A stretch of 64,000 nucleotides of DNA from Nansenia antarctica. Lineage: Eukaryota; Chordata; Actinopteri; Argentiniformes; Microstomatidae. The stretch is from positions 6,436,426 to 6,500,425 of the forward strand of contig OZ022346.1 of NCBI GenBank assembly GCA_963989245.1. Direction: 5' to 3'. Shown in pieces: positions 7,401 to 22,400 of the stretch. The first letter of the stretch is position 1; each line of letters opens with the position of its first letter. The position numbers were made by a program, and so were the translations under genes. Under the pieces are notes generated by a model. The model saw only the letters and a program-made list of their open reading frames with translations. It did not search any database and had not been told where the DNA came from.

Positions 7401-10400
7401 CTACAAATGCAGAGCTTTGGGATGTTTTCTGGCTGTTATATCCTGAGGACTATGAACCTCACCTGTATAACATGTATGACTCAGACAACGGTGGTAACTT
7501 GAGTATTTATTGTTCTCTACTGTGGAGCCCCACGTTAGATCAAACATACAGAACAACATGGCCTCTTAAATACCCAGGATGCATAGCGTATACCCAGGAT
7601 GCATAGCGTTAACAAAACCATAGCAACAGTGAATACATCACACTGGCAACCATTCACAAATGGGACATTCCCTTAGAGGCCAGTCAAGTACCAGACAGCA
7701 CCCAGTGAACTGGGTAGCACAGAGTCCATGGCTTCCCAGTTGCATTTGTAGGAACCAGCTACTACACTTGACCAAGCCTGCCCAGTTCGCGGAGCACCCA
7801 GTGAACTGGGTAGGTTCGTCCAAGCCTGCCCAGTTCGCGGGCCACCTGCCCTGAGCACCCAGTGAACTGGGTAGGTTCGACCAAGCCTGCCCAGTTCGCG
7901 GGTCACCTGCCCTGCATGAAGAGGGCACAGAACATGAGATCTGGCATTAAATTAATTTTTAATTAAATTAATTAATCTTGCCATTTAGCAGACGCTTTTA
8001 TCCAAAGCGATTTACAATTACGAATTACAGGGACATTCCCCCTGGAGTAATTGAGGGCTAAGTGCCTTACCCAAGGGCACACTAGTAGTGGTGTGGTTTC
8101 AGGCGGGATTTGAACTCACAACCTTCCGATCCCAAGTCCAACTCACTATCCACTGACTAGACCACCACTACCCCACATTACAGGTGACAAGCAGCTGTCA
8201 AAGTCCGCTTTGAAGAAACAGAAGGAGCGAGAGGCAAAAAAAGCAGCAAAAGAGGTAACCATGGCAGATGCCCCTGAGGCCCAGTCAGACACCTCCTCTG
8301 CCAGTAGTGCCCAAGCAGGGCCTACCTGTGGTGACCCGGAGACTACATGTAACCGGTTGGTCATTATTTCCAGTTTGCGGTAAATGTGATTTTGATGAGC
8401 AAATGCCTTCTTCCGCTACGATTGGAGACGGGTTACCACGTGACCGTGGGACGTATTGAATTTCCCAGTTTGGAACAGTCATAAGTAGCATTTCTGGGAT
8501 GTTTTGTACATTAGCAGTACATTAACAATGTTAAGTTAAATATGTTGTATTATTTGGTGGAACGCATATAGAAACTATTGTGGTTAAACCGTGACTTGTA
8601 TTGACGTGCCAGAGAATGACTCCCCTCCCTCGGACCCATTATGGGTATCGCTTCTCGGCCTTTTGGCCAAGATTAAGTGTAGTGTCTGGTTCCTACAAAT
8701 GCAGAGCTTTGGGATGTTTTCTGGCTGTTATATCCTGAGGACTATGAACCTCACCTGTATAACATGTATGACTCAGACAACGGTGGTAACTTGAGTATTT
8801 ATTGTTCTCTACTGTGGAGCCCCACGTTAGATCAAACATACAGAACAACATGGCCTCTTAAATACCCAGGATGCATAGCGTATACCCAGGATGCATAGCG
8901 TTAACAAAACCATAGCAACAGTGAATACATCACACTGGCAACCATTCACAAATGGGACATTCCCTTAGAGGCCAGTCAAGTACCAGACAGCACCCAGTGA
9001 ACTGGGTAGCACAGAGTCCATGGCTTCCCAGTTGCATTTGTAGGAACCAGCTACTACACTTGACCAAGCCTGCCCAGTTCGCGGAGCACCCAGTGAACTG
9101 GGTAGGTTCGTCCAAGCCTGCCCAGTTCGCGGGCCACCTGCCCTGAGCACCCAGTGAACTGGGTAGGTTCGACCAAGCCTGCCCAGTTCGCGGGTCACCT
9201 GCCCTGCATGAAGAGGGCACAGAACATGAGATCTGGCATTAAATTAATTTTTAATTAAATTAATTAATCTTGCCATTTAGCAGACGCTTTTATCCAAAGC
9301 GATTTACAATTACGAATTACAGGGACATTCCCCCTGGAGTAATTGAGGGCTAAGTGCCTTACCCAAGGGCACACTAGTAGTGGTGTGGTTTCAGGCGGGA
9401 TTTGAACTCACAACCTTCCGATCCCAAGTCCAACTCACTATCCACTGACTAGACCACCACTACCCCACATTACAGGTGACAAGCAGCTGTCAAAGTCCGC
9501 TTTGAAGAAACAGAAGGAGCGAGAGGCAAAAAAAGCAGCAAAAGAGGTAACCATGGCAGATGCCCCTGAGGCCCAGTCAGACACCTCCTCTGCCAGTAGT
9601 GCCCAAGCAGGGCCTACCTGTGGTGACCCGGAGACTACATGTAACCGGTTGGTCATTATTTCCAGTTTGCGGTAAATGTGATTTTGATGAGCAAATGCCT
9701 TCTTCCGCTACGATTGGAGACGGGTTACCACGTGACCGTGGGACGTATTGAATTTCCCAGTTTGGAACAGTCATAAGTAGCATTTCTGGGATGTTTTGTA
9801 CATTAGCAGTACATTAACAATGTTAAGTTAAATATGTTGTATTATTTGGTGGAACGCATATAGAAACTATTGTGGTTAAACCGTGACTTGTATTGACGTG
9901 CCAGAGAATGACTCCCCTCCCTCGGACCCATTATGGGTATCGCTTCTCGGCCTTTTGGCCAAGATTAAGTGTAGTGTCTGGTTCCTACAAATGCAGAGCT
10001 TTGGGATGTTTTCTGGCTGTTATATCCTGAGGACTATGAACCTCACCTGTATAACATGTATGACTCAGACAACGGTGGTAACTTGAGTATTTATTGTTCT
10101 CTACTGTGGAGCCCCACGTTAGATCAAACATACAGAACAACATGGCCTCTTAAATACCCAGGATGCATAGCGTATACCCAGGATGCATAGCGTTAACAAA
10201 ACCATAGCAACAGTGAATACATCACACTGGCAACCATTCACAAATGGGACATTCCCTTAGAGGCCAGTCAAGTACCAGACAGCACCCAGTGAACTGGGTA
10301 GCACAGAGTCCATGGCTTCCCAGTTGCATTTGTAGGAACCAGCTACTACACTTGACCAAGCCTGCCCAGTTCGCGGAGCACCCAGTGAACTGGGTAGGTT

Positions 10401-13400
10401 CGTCCAAGCCTGCCCAGTTCGCGGGCCACCTGCCCTGAGCACCCAGTGAACTGGGTAGGTTCGACCAAGCCTGCCCAGTTCGCGGGTCACCTGCCCTGCA
10501 TGAAGAGGGCACAGAACATGAGATCTGGCATTAAATTAATTTTTAATTAAATTAATTAATCTTGCCATTTAGCAGACGCTTTTATCCAAAGCGATTTACA
10601 ATTACGAATTACAGGGACATTCCCCCTGGAGTAATTGAGGGCTAAGTGCCTTACCCAAGGGCACACTAGTAGTGGTGTGGTTTCAGGCGGGATTTGAACT
10701 CACAACCTTCCGATCCCAAGTCCAACTCACTATCCACTGACTAGACCACCACTACCCCACATTACAGGTGACAAGCAGCTGTCAAAGTCCGCTTTGAAGA
10801 AACAGAAGGAGCGAGAGGCAAAAAAAGCAGCAAAAGAGGTAACCATGGCAGATGCCCCTGAGGCCCAGTCAGACACCTCCTCTGCCAGTAGTGCCCAAGC
10901 AGGGCCTACCTGTGGTGACCCGGAGACTACATGTAACCGGTTGGTCATTATTTCCAGTTTGCGGTAAATGTGATTTTGATGAGCAAATGCCTTCTTCCGC
11001 TACGATTGGAGACGGGTTACCACGTGACCGTGGGACGTATTGAATTTCCCAGTTTGGAACAGTCATAAGTAGCATTTCTGGGATGTTTTGTACATTAGCA
11101 GTACATTAACAATGTTAAGTTAAATATGTTGTATTATTTGGTGGAACGCATATAGAAACTATTGTGGTTAAACCGTGACTTGTATTGACGTGCCAGAGAA
11201 TGACTCCCCTCCCTCGGACCCATTATGGGTATCGCTTCTCGGCCTTTTGGCCAAGATTAAGTGTAGTGTCTGGTTCCTACAAATGCAGAGCTTTGGGATG
11301 TTTTCTGGCTGTTATATCCTGAGGACTATGAACCTCACCTGTATAACATGTATGACTCAGACAACGGTGGTAACTTGAGTATTTATTGTTCTCTACTGTG
11401 GAGCCCCACGTTAGATCAAACATACAGAACAACATGGCCTCTTAAATACCCAGGATGCATAGCGTATACCCAGGATGCATAGCGTTAACAAAACCATAGC
11501 AACAGTGAATACATCACACTGGCAACCATTCACAAATGGGACATTCCCTTAGAGGCCAGTCAAGTACCAGACAGCACCCAGTGAACTGGGTAGCACAGAG
11601 TCCATGGCTTCCCAGTTGCATTTGTAGGAACCAGCTACTACACTTGACCAAGCCTGCCCAGTTCGCGGAGCACCCAGTGAACTGGGTAGGTTCGTCCAAG
11701 CCTGCCCAGTTCGCGGGCCACCTGCCCTGAGCACCCAGTGAACTGGGTAGGTTCGACCAAGCCTGCCCAGTTCGCGGGTCACCTGCCCTGCATGAAGAGG
11801 GCACAGAACATGAGATCTGGCATTAAATTAATTTTTAATTAAATTAATTAATCTTGCCATTTAGCAGACGCTTTTATCCAAAGCGATTTACAATTACGAA
11901 TTACAGGGACATTCCCCCTGGAGTAATTGAGGGCTAAGTGCCTTACCCAAGGGCACACTAGTAGTGGTGTGGTTTCAGGCGGGATTTGAACTCACAACCT
12001 TCCGATCCCAAGTCCAACTCACTATCCACTGACTAGACCACCACTACCCCACATTACAGGTGACAAGCAGCTGTCAAAGTCCGCTTTGAAGAAACAGAAG
12101 AAGCGAGAGGCAAAAAAAGCAGCAAAAGAGGTAACCATGGCAGATGCCCCTGAGGCCCAGTCAGACACCTCCTCTGCCAGTAGTGCCCAAGCAGGGCCTA
12201 CCTGTGGTGACCCGGAGACTACATGTAACCGGTTGGTCATTATTTCCAGTTTGCGGTAAATGTGATTTTGATGAGCAAATGCCTTCTTCCGCTACGATTG
12301 GAGACGGGTTACCACGTGACCGTGGGACGTATTGAATTTCCCAGTTTGGAACAGTCATAAGTATCATTTCTGGGATGTTTTGTACATTAGCAGTACATTA
12401 ACAATGTTAAGTTAAATATGTTGTATTATTTGGTGGAACGCATATAGAAACTATTGTGGTTAAACCGTGACTTGTATTGACGTGCCAGAGAATGACTCCC
12501 CTCCCTCGGACCCATTATGGGTATCGCTTCTCGGCCTTTTGGCCAAGATTAAGTGTAGTGTCTGGTTCCTACAAATGCAGAGCTTTGGGATGTTTTCTGG
12601 CTGTTATAGCCTGAGGACTATGAACCTCACCTGTATAACATGTATGACTCAGACAACGGTGGTAACTTGAGTATTTATTGTTCTCTACTGTGGAGCCCCA
12701 CGTTAGATCAAACATACAGAACAACATGGCCTCTTAAATACCCAGGATGCATAGCGTATACCCAGGATGCATAGCGTTAACAAAACCATAGCAACAGTGA
12801 ATACATCACACTGGCAACCATTCACAAATGGGACATTCCCTTAGAGGCCAGTCAAGTACCAGACAGCACCCAGTGAACTGGGTAGCACAGAGTCCATGGC
12901 TTCCCAGTTGCATTTGTAGGAACCAGCTACTACACTTGACCAAGCCTGCCCAGTTCGCGGAGCACCCAGTGAACTGGGTAGGTTCGTCCAAGCCTGCCCA
13001 GTTCGCGGGCCACCTGCCCTGAGCACCCAGTGAACTGGGTAGGTTCGACCAAGCCTGCCCAGTTCGCGGGTCACCTGCCCTGCATGAAGAGGGCACAGAA
13101 CATGAGATCTGGCATTAAATTAATTTTTAATTAAATTAATTAATCTTGCCATTTAGCAGACGCTTTTATCCAAAGCGATTTACAATTACGAATTACAGGG
13201 ACATTCCCCCTGGAGTAATTGAGGGCTAAGTGCCTTACCCAAGGGCACACTAGTAGTGGTGTGGTTTCAGGCGGGATTTGAACTCACAACCTTCCGATCC
13301 CAAGTCCAACTCACTATCCACTGACTAGACCACCACTACCCCACATTACAGGTGACAAGCAGCTGTCAAAGTCCGCTTTGAAGAAACAGAAGAAGCGAGA

Positions 13401-16400
13401 GGCAAAAAAAGCAGCAAAAGAGGTAACCATGGCAGATGCCCCTGAGGCCCAGTCAGACACCTCCTCTGCCAGTAGTGCCCAAGCAGGGCCTACCTGTGGT
13501 GACCCGGAGACTACATGTAACCGGTTGGTCATTATTTCCAGTTTGCGGTAAATGTGATTTTGATGAGCAAATGCCTTCTTCCGCTACGATTGGAGACGGG
13601 TTACCACGTGACCGTGGGACGTATTGAATTTCCCAGTTTGGAACAGTCATAAGTAGCATTTCTGGGATGTTTTGTACATTAGCAGTACATTAACAATGTT
13701 AAGTTAAATATGTTGTATTATTTGGTGGAACGCATATAGAAACTATTGTGGTTAAACCGTGACTTGTATTGACGTGCCAGAGAATGACTCCCCTCCCTCG
13801 GACCCATTATGGGTATCGCTTCTCGGCCTTTTGGCCAAGATTAAGTGTAGTGTCTGGTTCCTACAAATGCAGAGCTTTGGGATGTTTTCTGGCTGTTATA
13901 TCCTGAGGACTATGAACCTCACCTGTATAACATGTATGACTCAGACAACGGTGGTAACTTGAGTATTTATTGTTCTCTACTGTGGAGCCCCACGTTAGAT
14001 CAAACATACAGAACAACATGGCCTCTTAAATACCCAGGATGCATAGCGTATACCCAGGATGCATAGCGTTAACAAAACCATAGCAACAGTGAATACATCA
14101 CACTGGCAACCATTCACAAATGGGACATTCCCTTAGAGGCCAGTCAAGTACCAGACAGCACCCAGTGAACTGGGTAGCACAGAGTCCATGGCTTCCCAGT
14201 TGCATTTGTAGGAACCAGCTACTACACTTGACCAAGCCTGCCCAGTTCGCGGAGCACCCAGTGAACTGGGTAGGTTCGTCCAAGCCTGCCCAGTTCGCGG
14301 GCCACCTGCCCTGAGCACCCAGTGAACTGGGTAGGTTCGACCAAGCCTGCCCAGTTCGCGGGTCACCTGCCCTGCATGAAGAGGGCACAGAACATGAGAT
14401 CTGGCATTAAATTAATTTTTAATTAAATTAATTAATCTTGCCATTTAGCAGACGCTTTTATCCAAAGCGATTTACAATTACGAATTACAGGGACATTCCC
14501 CCTGGAGTAATTGAGGGCTAAGTGCCTTACCCAAGGGCACACTAGTAGTGGTGTGGTTTCAGGCGGGATTTGAACTCACAACCTTCCGATCCCAAGTCCA
14601 ACTCACTATCCACTGACTAGACCACCACTACCCCACATTACAGGTGACAAGCAGCTGTCAAAGTCCGCTTTGAAGAAACAGAAGAAGCGAGAGGCAAAAA
14701 AAGCAGCAAAAGAGGTAACCATGGCAGATGCCCCTGAGGCCCAGTCAGACACCTCCTCTGCCAGTAGTGCCCAAGCAGGGCCTACCTGTGGTGACCCGGA
14801 GACTACATGTAACCGGTTGGTCATTATTTCCAGTTTGCGGTAAATGTGATTTTGATGAGCAAATGCCTTCTTCCGCTACGATTGGAGACGGGTTACCACG
14901 TGACCGTGGGACGTATTGAATTTCCCAGTTTGGAACAGTCATAAGTAGCATTTCTGGGATGTTTTGTACATTAGCAGTACATTAACAATGTTAAGTTAAA
15001 TATGTTGTATTATTTGGTGGAACGCATATAGAAACTATTGTGGTTAAACCGTGACTTGTATTGACGTGCCAGAGAATGACTCCCCTCCCTCGGACCCATT
15101 ATGGGTATCGCTTCTCGGCCTTTTGGCCAAGATTAAGTGTAGTGTCTGGTTCCTACAAATGCAGAGCTTTAGGATGTTTTCTGGCTGTTATATCCTGAGG
15201 ACTATGAACCTCACCTGTATAACATGTATGACTCAGACAACGGTGGTAACTTGAGTATTTATTGTTCTCTACTGTGGAGCCCCACGTTAGATCAAACATA
15301 CAGAACAACATGGCCTCTTAAATACCCAGGATGCATAGCGTATACCCAGGATGCATAGCGTTAACAAAACCATAGCAACAGTGAATACATCACACTGGCA
15401 ACCATTCACAAATGGGACATTCCCTTAGAGGCCAGTCAAGTACCAGACAGCACCCAGTGAACTGGGTAGCACAGAGTCCATGGCTTCCCAGTTGCATTTG
15501 TAGGAACCAGCTACTACACTTGACCAAGCCTGCCCAGTTCGCGGAGCACCCAGTGAACTGGGTAGGTTCGTCCAAGCCTGCCCAGTTCGCGGGCCACCTG
15601 CCCTGAGCACCCAGTGAACTGGGTAGGTTCGACCAAGCCTGCCCAGTTCGCGGGTCACCTGCCCTGCATGAAGAGGGCACAGAACATGAGATCTGGCATT
15701 AAATTAATTTTTAATTAAATTAATTAATCTTGCCATTTAGCAGACGCTTTTATCCAAAGCGATTTACAATTACGAATTACAGGGACATTCCCCCTGGAGT
15801 AATTGAGGGCTAAGTGCCTTACCCAAGGGCACACTAGTAGTGGTGTGGTTTCAGGCGGGATTTGAACTCACAACCTTCCGATCCCAAGTCCAACTCACTA
15901 TCCACTGACTAGACCACCACTACCCCACATTACAGGTGACAAGCAGCTGTCAAAGTCCGCTTTGAAGAAACAGAAGAAGCGAGAGGCAAAAAAAGCAGCA
16001 AAAGAGGTAACCATGGCAGATGCCCCTGAGGCCCAGTCAGACACCTCCTCTGCCAGTAGTGCCCAAGCAGGGCCTACCTGTGGTGACCCGGAGACTACAT
16101 GTAACCGGTTGGTCATTATTTCCAGTTTGCGGTAAATGTGATTTTGATGAGCAAATGCCTTCTTCCGCTACGATTGGAGACGGGTTACCACGTGACCGTG
16201 GGACGTATTGAATTTCCCAGTTTGGAACAGTCATAAGTAGCATTTCTGGGATGTTTTGTACATTAGCAGTACATTAACAATGTTAAGTTAAATATGTTGT
16301 ATTATTTGGTGGAACGCATATAGAAACTATTGTGGTTAAACCGTGACTTGTATTGACGTGCCAGAGAATGACTCCCCTCCCTCGGACCCATTATGGGTAT

Positions 16401-19400
16401 CGCTTCTCGGCCTTTTGGCCAAGATTAAGTGTAGTGTCTGGTTCCTACAAATGCAGAGCTTTGGGATGTTTTCTCGCTGTTATATCCTGAGGACTATGAA
16501 CCTCACCTGTATAACATGTATGACTCAGACAACGGTGGTAACTTGAGTATTTATTGTTCTCTACTGTGGAGCCCCACGTTAGATCAAACATACAGAACAA
16601 CATGGCCTCTTAAATACCCAGGATGCATAGCGTATACCCAGGATGCATAGCGTTAACAAAACCATAGCAACAGTGAATACATCACACTGGCAACCATTCA
16701 CAAATGGGACATTCCCTTAGAGGCCAGTCAAGTACCAGACAGCACCCAGTGAACTGGGTAGCACAGAGTCCATGGCTTCCCAGTTGCATTTGTAGGAACC
16801 AGCTACTACACTTGACCAAGCCTGCCCAGTTCGCGGAGCACCCAGTGAACTGGGTAGGTTCGTCCAAGCCTGCCCAGTTCGCGGGCCACCTGCCCTGAGC
16901 ACCCAGTGAACTGGGTAGGTTCGACCAAGCCTGCCCAGTTCGCGGGTCACCTGCCCTGCATGAAGAGGGCACAGAACATGAGATCTGGCATTAAATTACT
17001 TTTTAATTAAATTAATTAATCTTGCCATTTAGCAGACGCTTTTATCCAAAGCGATTTACAATTACGAATTACAGGGACATTCCCCCTGGAGTAATTGAGG
17101 GCTAAGTGCCTTACCCAAGGGCACACTAGTAGTGGTGTGGTTTCAGGCGGGATTTGAACTCACAACCTTCCGATCCCAAGTCCAACTCACTATCCACTGA
17201 CTAGACCACCACTACCCCACATTACAGGTGACAAGCAGCTGTCAAAGTCCGCTTTGAAGAAACAGAAGAAGCGAGAGGCAAAAAAAGCAGCAAAAGAGGT
17301 AACCATGGCAGATGCCCCTGAGGCCCAGTCAGACACCTCCTCTGCCAGTAGTGCCCAAGCAGGGCCTACCTGTGGTGACCCGGAGACTACATGTAACCGG
17401 TTGGTCATTATTTCCAGTTTGCGGTAAATGTGATTTTGATGAGCAAATGCCTTCTTCCGCTACGATTGGAGACGGGTTACCACGTGACCGTGGGACGTAT
17501 TGAATTTCCCAGTTTGGAACAGTCATAAGTAGCATTTCTGGGATGTTTTGTACATTAGCAGTACATTAACAATGTTAAGTTAAATATGTTGTATTATTTG
17601 GTGGAACGCATATAGAAACTATTGTGGTTAAACCGTGACTTGTATTGACGTGCCAGAGAATGACTCCCCTCCCTCGGACCCATTATGGGTATCGCTTCTC
17701 GGCCTTTTGGCCAAGATTAAGTGTAGTGTCTGGTTCCTACAAATGCAGAGCTTTGGGATGTTTTCTGGCTGTTATATCCTGAGGACTATGAACCTCACCT
17801 GTATAACATGTATGACTCAGACAACGGTGGTAACTTGAGTATTTATTGTTCTCTACTGTGGAGCCCCACGTTAGATCAAACATACAGAACAACATGGCCT
17901 CTTAAATACCCAGGATGCATAGCGTATACCCAGGATGCATAGCGTTAACAAAACCATAGCAACAGTGAATACATCACACTGGCAACCATTCACAAATGGG
18001 ACATTCCCTTAGAGGCCAGTCAAGTACCAGACAGCACCCAGTGAACTGGGTAGCACAGAGTCCATGGCTTCCCAGTTGCATTTGTAGGAACCAGCTACTA
18101 CACTTGACCAAGCCTGCCCAGTTCGCGGAGCACCCAGTGAACTGGGTAGGTTCGTCCAAGCCTGCCCAGTTCGCGGGCCACCTGCCCTGAGCACCCAGTG
18201 AACTGGGTAGGTTCGACCAAGCCTGCCCAGTTCGCGGGTCACCTGCCCTGCATGAAGAGGGCACAGAACATGAGATCTGGCATTAAATTAATTTTTAATT
18301 AAATTAATTAATCTTGCCATTTAGCAGACGCTTTTATCCAAAGCGATTTACAATTACGAATTACAGGGACATTCCCCCTGGAGTAATTGAGGGCTAAGTG
18401 CCTTACCCAAGGGCACACTAGTAGTGGTGTGGTTTCAGGCGGGATTTGAACTCACAACCTTCCGATCCCAAGTCCAACTCACTATCCACTGACTAGACCA
18501 CCACTACCCCACATTACAGGTGACAAGCAGCTGTCAAAGTCCGCTTTGAAGAAACAGAAGAAGCGAGAGGCAAAAAAAGCAGCAAAAGAGGTAACCATGG
18601 CAGATGCCCCTGAGGCCCAGTCAGACACCTCCTCTGCCAGTAGTGCCCAAGCAGGGCCTACCTGTGGTGACCCGGAGACTACATGTAACCGGTTGGTCAT
18701 TATTTCCAGTTTGCGGTAAATGTGATTTTGATGAGCAAATGCCTTCTTCCGCTACGATTGGAGACGGGTTACCACGTGACCGTGGGACGTATTGAATTTC
18801 CCAGTTTGGAACAGTCATAAGTAGCATTTCTGGGATGTTTTGTACATTAGCAGTACATTAACAATGTTAAGTTAAATATGTTGTATTATTTGGTGGAACG
18901 CATATAGAAACTATTGTGGTTAAACCGTGACTTGTATTGACGTGCCAGAGAATGACTCCCCTCCCTCGGACCCATTATGGGTATCGCTTCTCGGCCTTTT
19001 GGCCAAGATTAAGTGTAGTGTCTGGTTCCTACAAATGCAGAGCTTTGGGATGTTTTCTAGCTGTTATATCCTGAGGACTATGAACCTCACCTGTATAACA
19101 TGTATGACTCAGACAACGGTGGTAACTTGAGTATTTATTGTTCTCTACTGTGGAGCCCCACGTTAGATCAAACATACAGAACAACATGGCCTCTTAAATA
19201 CCCAGGATGCATAGCGTATACCCAGGATGCATAGCGTTAACAAAACCATAGCAACAGTGAATACATCACACTGGCAACCATTCACAAATGGGACATTCCC
19301 TTAGAGGCCAGTCAAGTACCAGACAGCACCCAGTGAACTGGGTAGCACAGAGTCCATGGCTTCCCAGTTGCATTTGTAGGAACCAGCTACTACACTTGAC

Positions 19401-22400
19401 CAAGCCTGCCCAGTTCGCGGAGCACCCAGTGAACTGGGTAGGTTCGTCCAAGCCTGCCCAGTTCGCGGGCCACCTGCCCTGAGCACCCAGTGAACTGGGT
19501 AGGTTCGACCAAGCCTGCCCAGTTCGCGGGTCACCTGCCCTGCATGAAGAGGGCACAGAACATGAGATCTGGCATTAAATTAATTTTTAATTAAATTAAT
19601 TAATCTTGCCATTTAGCAGACGCTTTTATCCAAAGCGATTTACAATTACGAATTACAGGGACATTCCCCCTGGAGTAATTGAGGGCTAAGTGCCTTACCC
19701 AAGGGCACACTAGTAGTGGTGTGGTTTCAGGCGGGATTTGAACTCACAACCTTCCGATCCCAAGTCCAACTCACTATCCACTGACTAGACCACCACTACC
19801 CCACATTACAGGTGACAAGCAGCTGTCAAAGTCCGCTTTGAAGAAACAGAAGAAGCGAGAGGCAAAAAAAGCAGCAAAAGAGGTAACCATGGCAGATGCC
19901 CCTGAGGCCCAGTCAGACACCTCCTCTGCCAGTAGTGCCCAAGCAGGGCCTACCTGTGGTGACCCGGAGACTACATGTAACCGGTTGGTCATTATTTCCA
20001 GTTTGCGGTAAATGTGATTTTGATGAGCAAATGCCTTCTTCCGCTACGATTGGAGACGGGTTACCACGTGACCGTGGGACGTATTGAATTTCCCAGTTTG
20101 GAACAGTCATAAGTAGCATTTCTGGGATGTTTTGTACATTAGCAGTACATTAACAATGTTAAGTTAAATATGTTGTATTATTTGGTGGAACGCATATAGA
20201 AACTATTGTGGTTAAACCGTGACTTGTATTGACGTGCCAGAGAATGACTCCCCTCCCTCGGACCCATTATGGGTATCGCTTCTCGGCCTTTTGGCCAAGA
20301 TTAAGTGTAGTGTCTGGTTCCTACAAATGCAGAGCTTTGGGATGTTTTCTGGCTGTTATATCCTGAGGACTATGAACCTCACCTGTATAACATGTATGAC
20401 TCAGACAACGGTGGTAACTTGAGTATTTATTGTTCTCTACTGTGGAGCCCCACGTTAGATCAAACATACAGAACAACATGGCCTCTTAAATACCCAGGAT
20501 GCATAGCGTATACCCAGGATGCATAGCGTTAACAAAACCATAGCAACAGTGAATACATCACACTGGCAACCATTCACAAATGGGACATTCCCTTAGAGGC
20601 CAGTCAAGTACCAGACAGCACCCAGTGAACTGGGTAGCACAGAGTCCATGGCTTCCCAGTTGCATTTGTAGGAACCAGCTACTACACTTGACCAAGCCTG
20701 CCCAGTTCGCGGAGCACCCAGTGAACTGGGTAGGTTCGTCCAAGCCTGCCCAGTTCGCGGGCCACCTGCCCTGAGCACCCAGTGAACTGGGTAGGTTCGA
20801 CCAAGCCTGCCCAGTTCGCGGGTCACCTGCCCTGCATGAAGAGGGCACAGAACATGAGATCTGGCATTAAATTACTTTTTAATTAAATTAATTAATCTTG
20901 CCATTTAGCAGACGCTTTTATCCAAAGCGATTTACAATTACGAATTACAGGGACATTCCCCCTGGAGTAATTGAGGGCTAAGTGCCTTACCCAAGGGCAC
21001 ACTAGTAGTGGTGTGGTTTCAGGCGGGATTTGAACTCACAACCTTCCGATCCCAAGTCCAACTCACTATCCACTGACTAGACCACCACTACCCCACATTA
21101 CAGGTGACAAGCAGCTGTCAAAGTCCGCTTTGAAGAAACAGAAGAAGCGAGAGGCAAAAAAAGCAGCAAAAGAGGTAACCATGGCAGATGCCCCTGAGGC
21201 CCAGTCAGACACCTCCTCTGCCAGTAGTGCCCAAGCAGGGCCTACCTGTGGTGACCCGGAGACTACATGTAACCGGTTGGTCATTATTTCCAGTTTGCGG
21301 TAAATGTGATTTTGATGAGCAAATGCCTTCTTCCGCTACGATTGGAGACGGGTTACCACGTGACCGTGGGACGTATTGAATTTCCCAGTTTGGAACAGTC
21401 ATAAGTAGCATTTCTGGGATGTTTTGTACATTAGCAGTACATTAACAATGTTAAGTTAAATATGTTGTATTATTTGGTGGAACGCATATAGAAACTATTG
21501 TGGTTAAACCGTGACTTGTATTGACGTGCCAGAGAATGACTCCCCTCCCTCGGACCCATTATGGGTATCGCTTCTCGGCCTTTTGGCCAAGATTAAGTGT
21601 AGTGTCTGGTTCCTACAAATGCAGAGCTTTGGGATGTTTTCTGGCTGTTATATCCTGAGGACTATGAACCTCACCTGTATAACATGTATGACTCAGACAA
21701 CGGTGGTAACTTGAGTATTTATTGTTCTCTACTGTGGAGCCCCACGTTAGATCAAACATACAGAACAACATGGCCTCTTAAATACCCAGGATGCATAGCG
21801 TATACCCAGGATGCATAGCGTTAACAAAACCATAGCAACAGTGAATACATCACACTGGCAACCATTCACAAATGGGACATTCCCTTAGAGGCCAGTCAAG
21901 TACCAGACAGCACCCAGTGAACTGGGTAGCACAGAGTCCATGGCTTCCCAGTTGCATTTGTAGGAACCAGCTACTACACTTGACCAAGCCTGCCCAGTTC
22001 GCGGAGCACCCAGTGAACTGGGTAGGTTCGTCCAAGCCTGCCCAGTTCGCGGGCCACCTGCCCTGAGCACCCAGTGAACTGGGTAGGTTCGACCAAGCCT
22101 GCCCAGTTCGCGGGTCACCTGCCCTGCATGAAGAGGGCACAGAACATGAGATCTGGCATTAAATTAATTTTTAATTAAATTAATTAATCTTGCCATTTAG
22201 CAGACGCTTTTATCCAAAGCGATTTACAATTACGAATTACAGGGACATTCCCCCTGGAGTAATTGAGGGCTAAGTGCCTTACCCAAGGGCACACTAGTAG
22301 TGGTGTGGTTTCAGGCGGGATTTGAACTCACAACCTTCCGATCCCAAGTCCAACTCACTATCCACTGACTAGACCACCACTACCCCACATTACAGGTGAC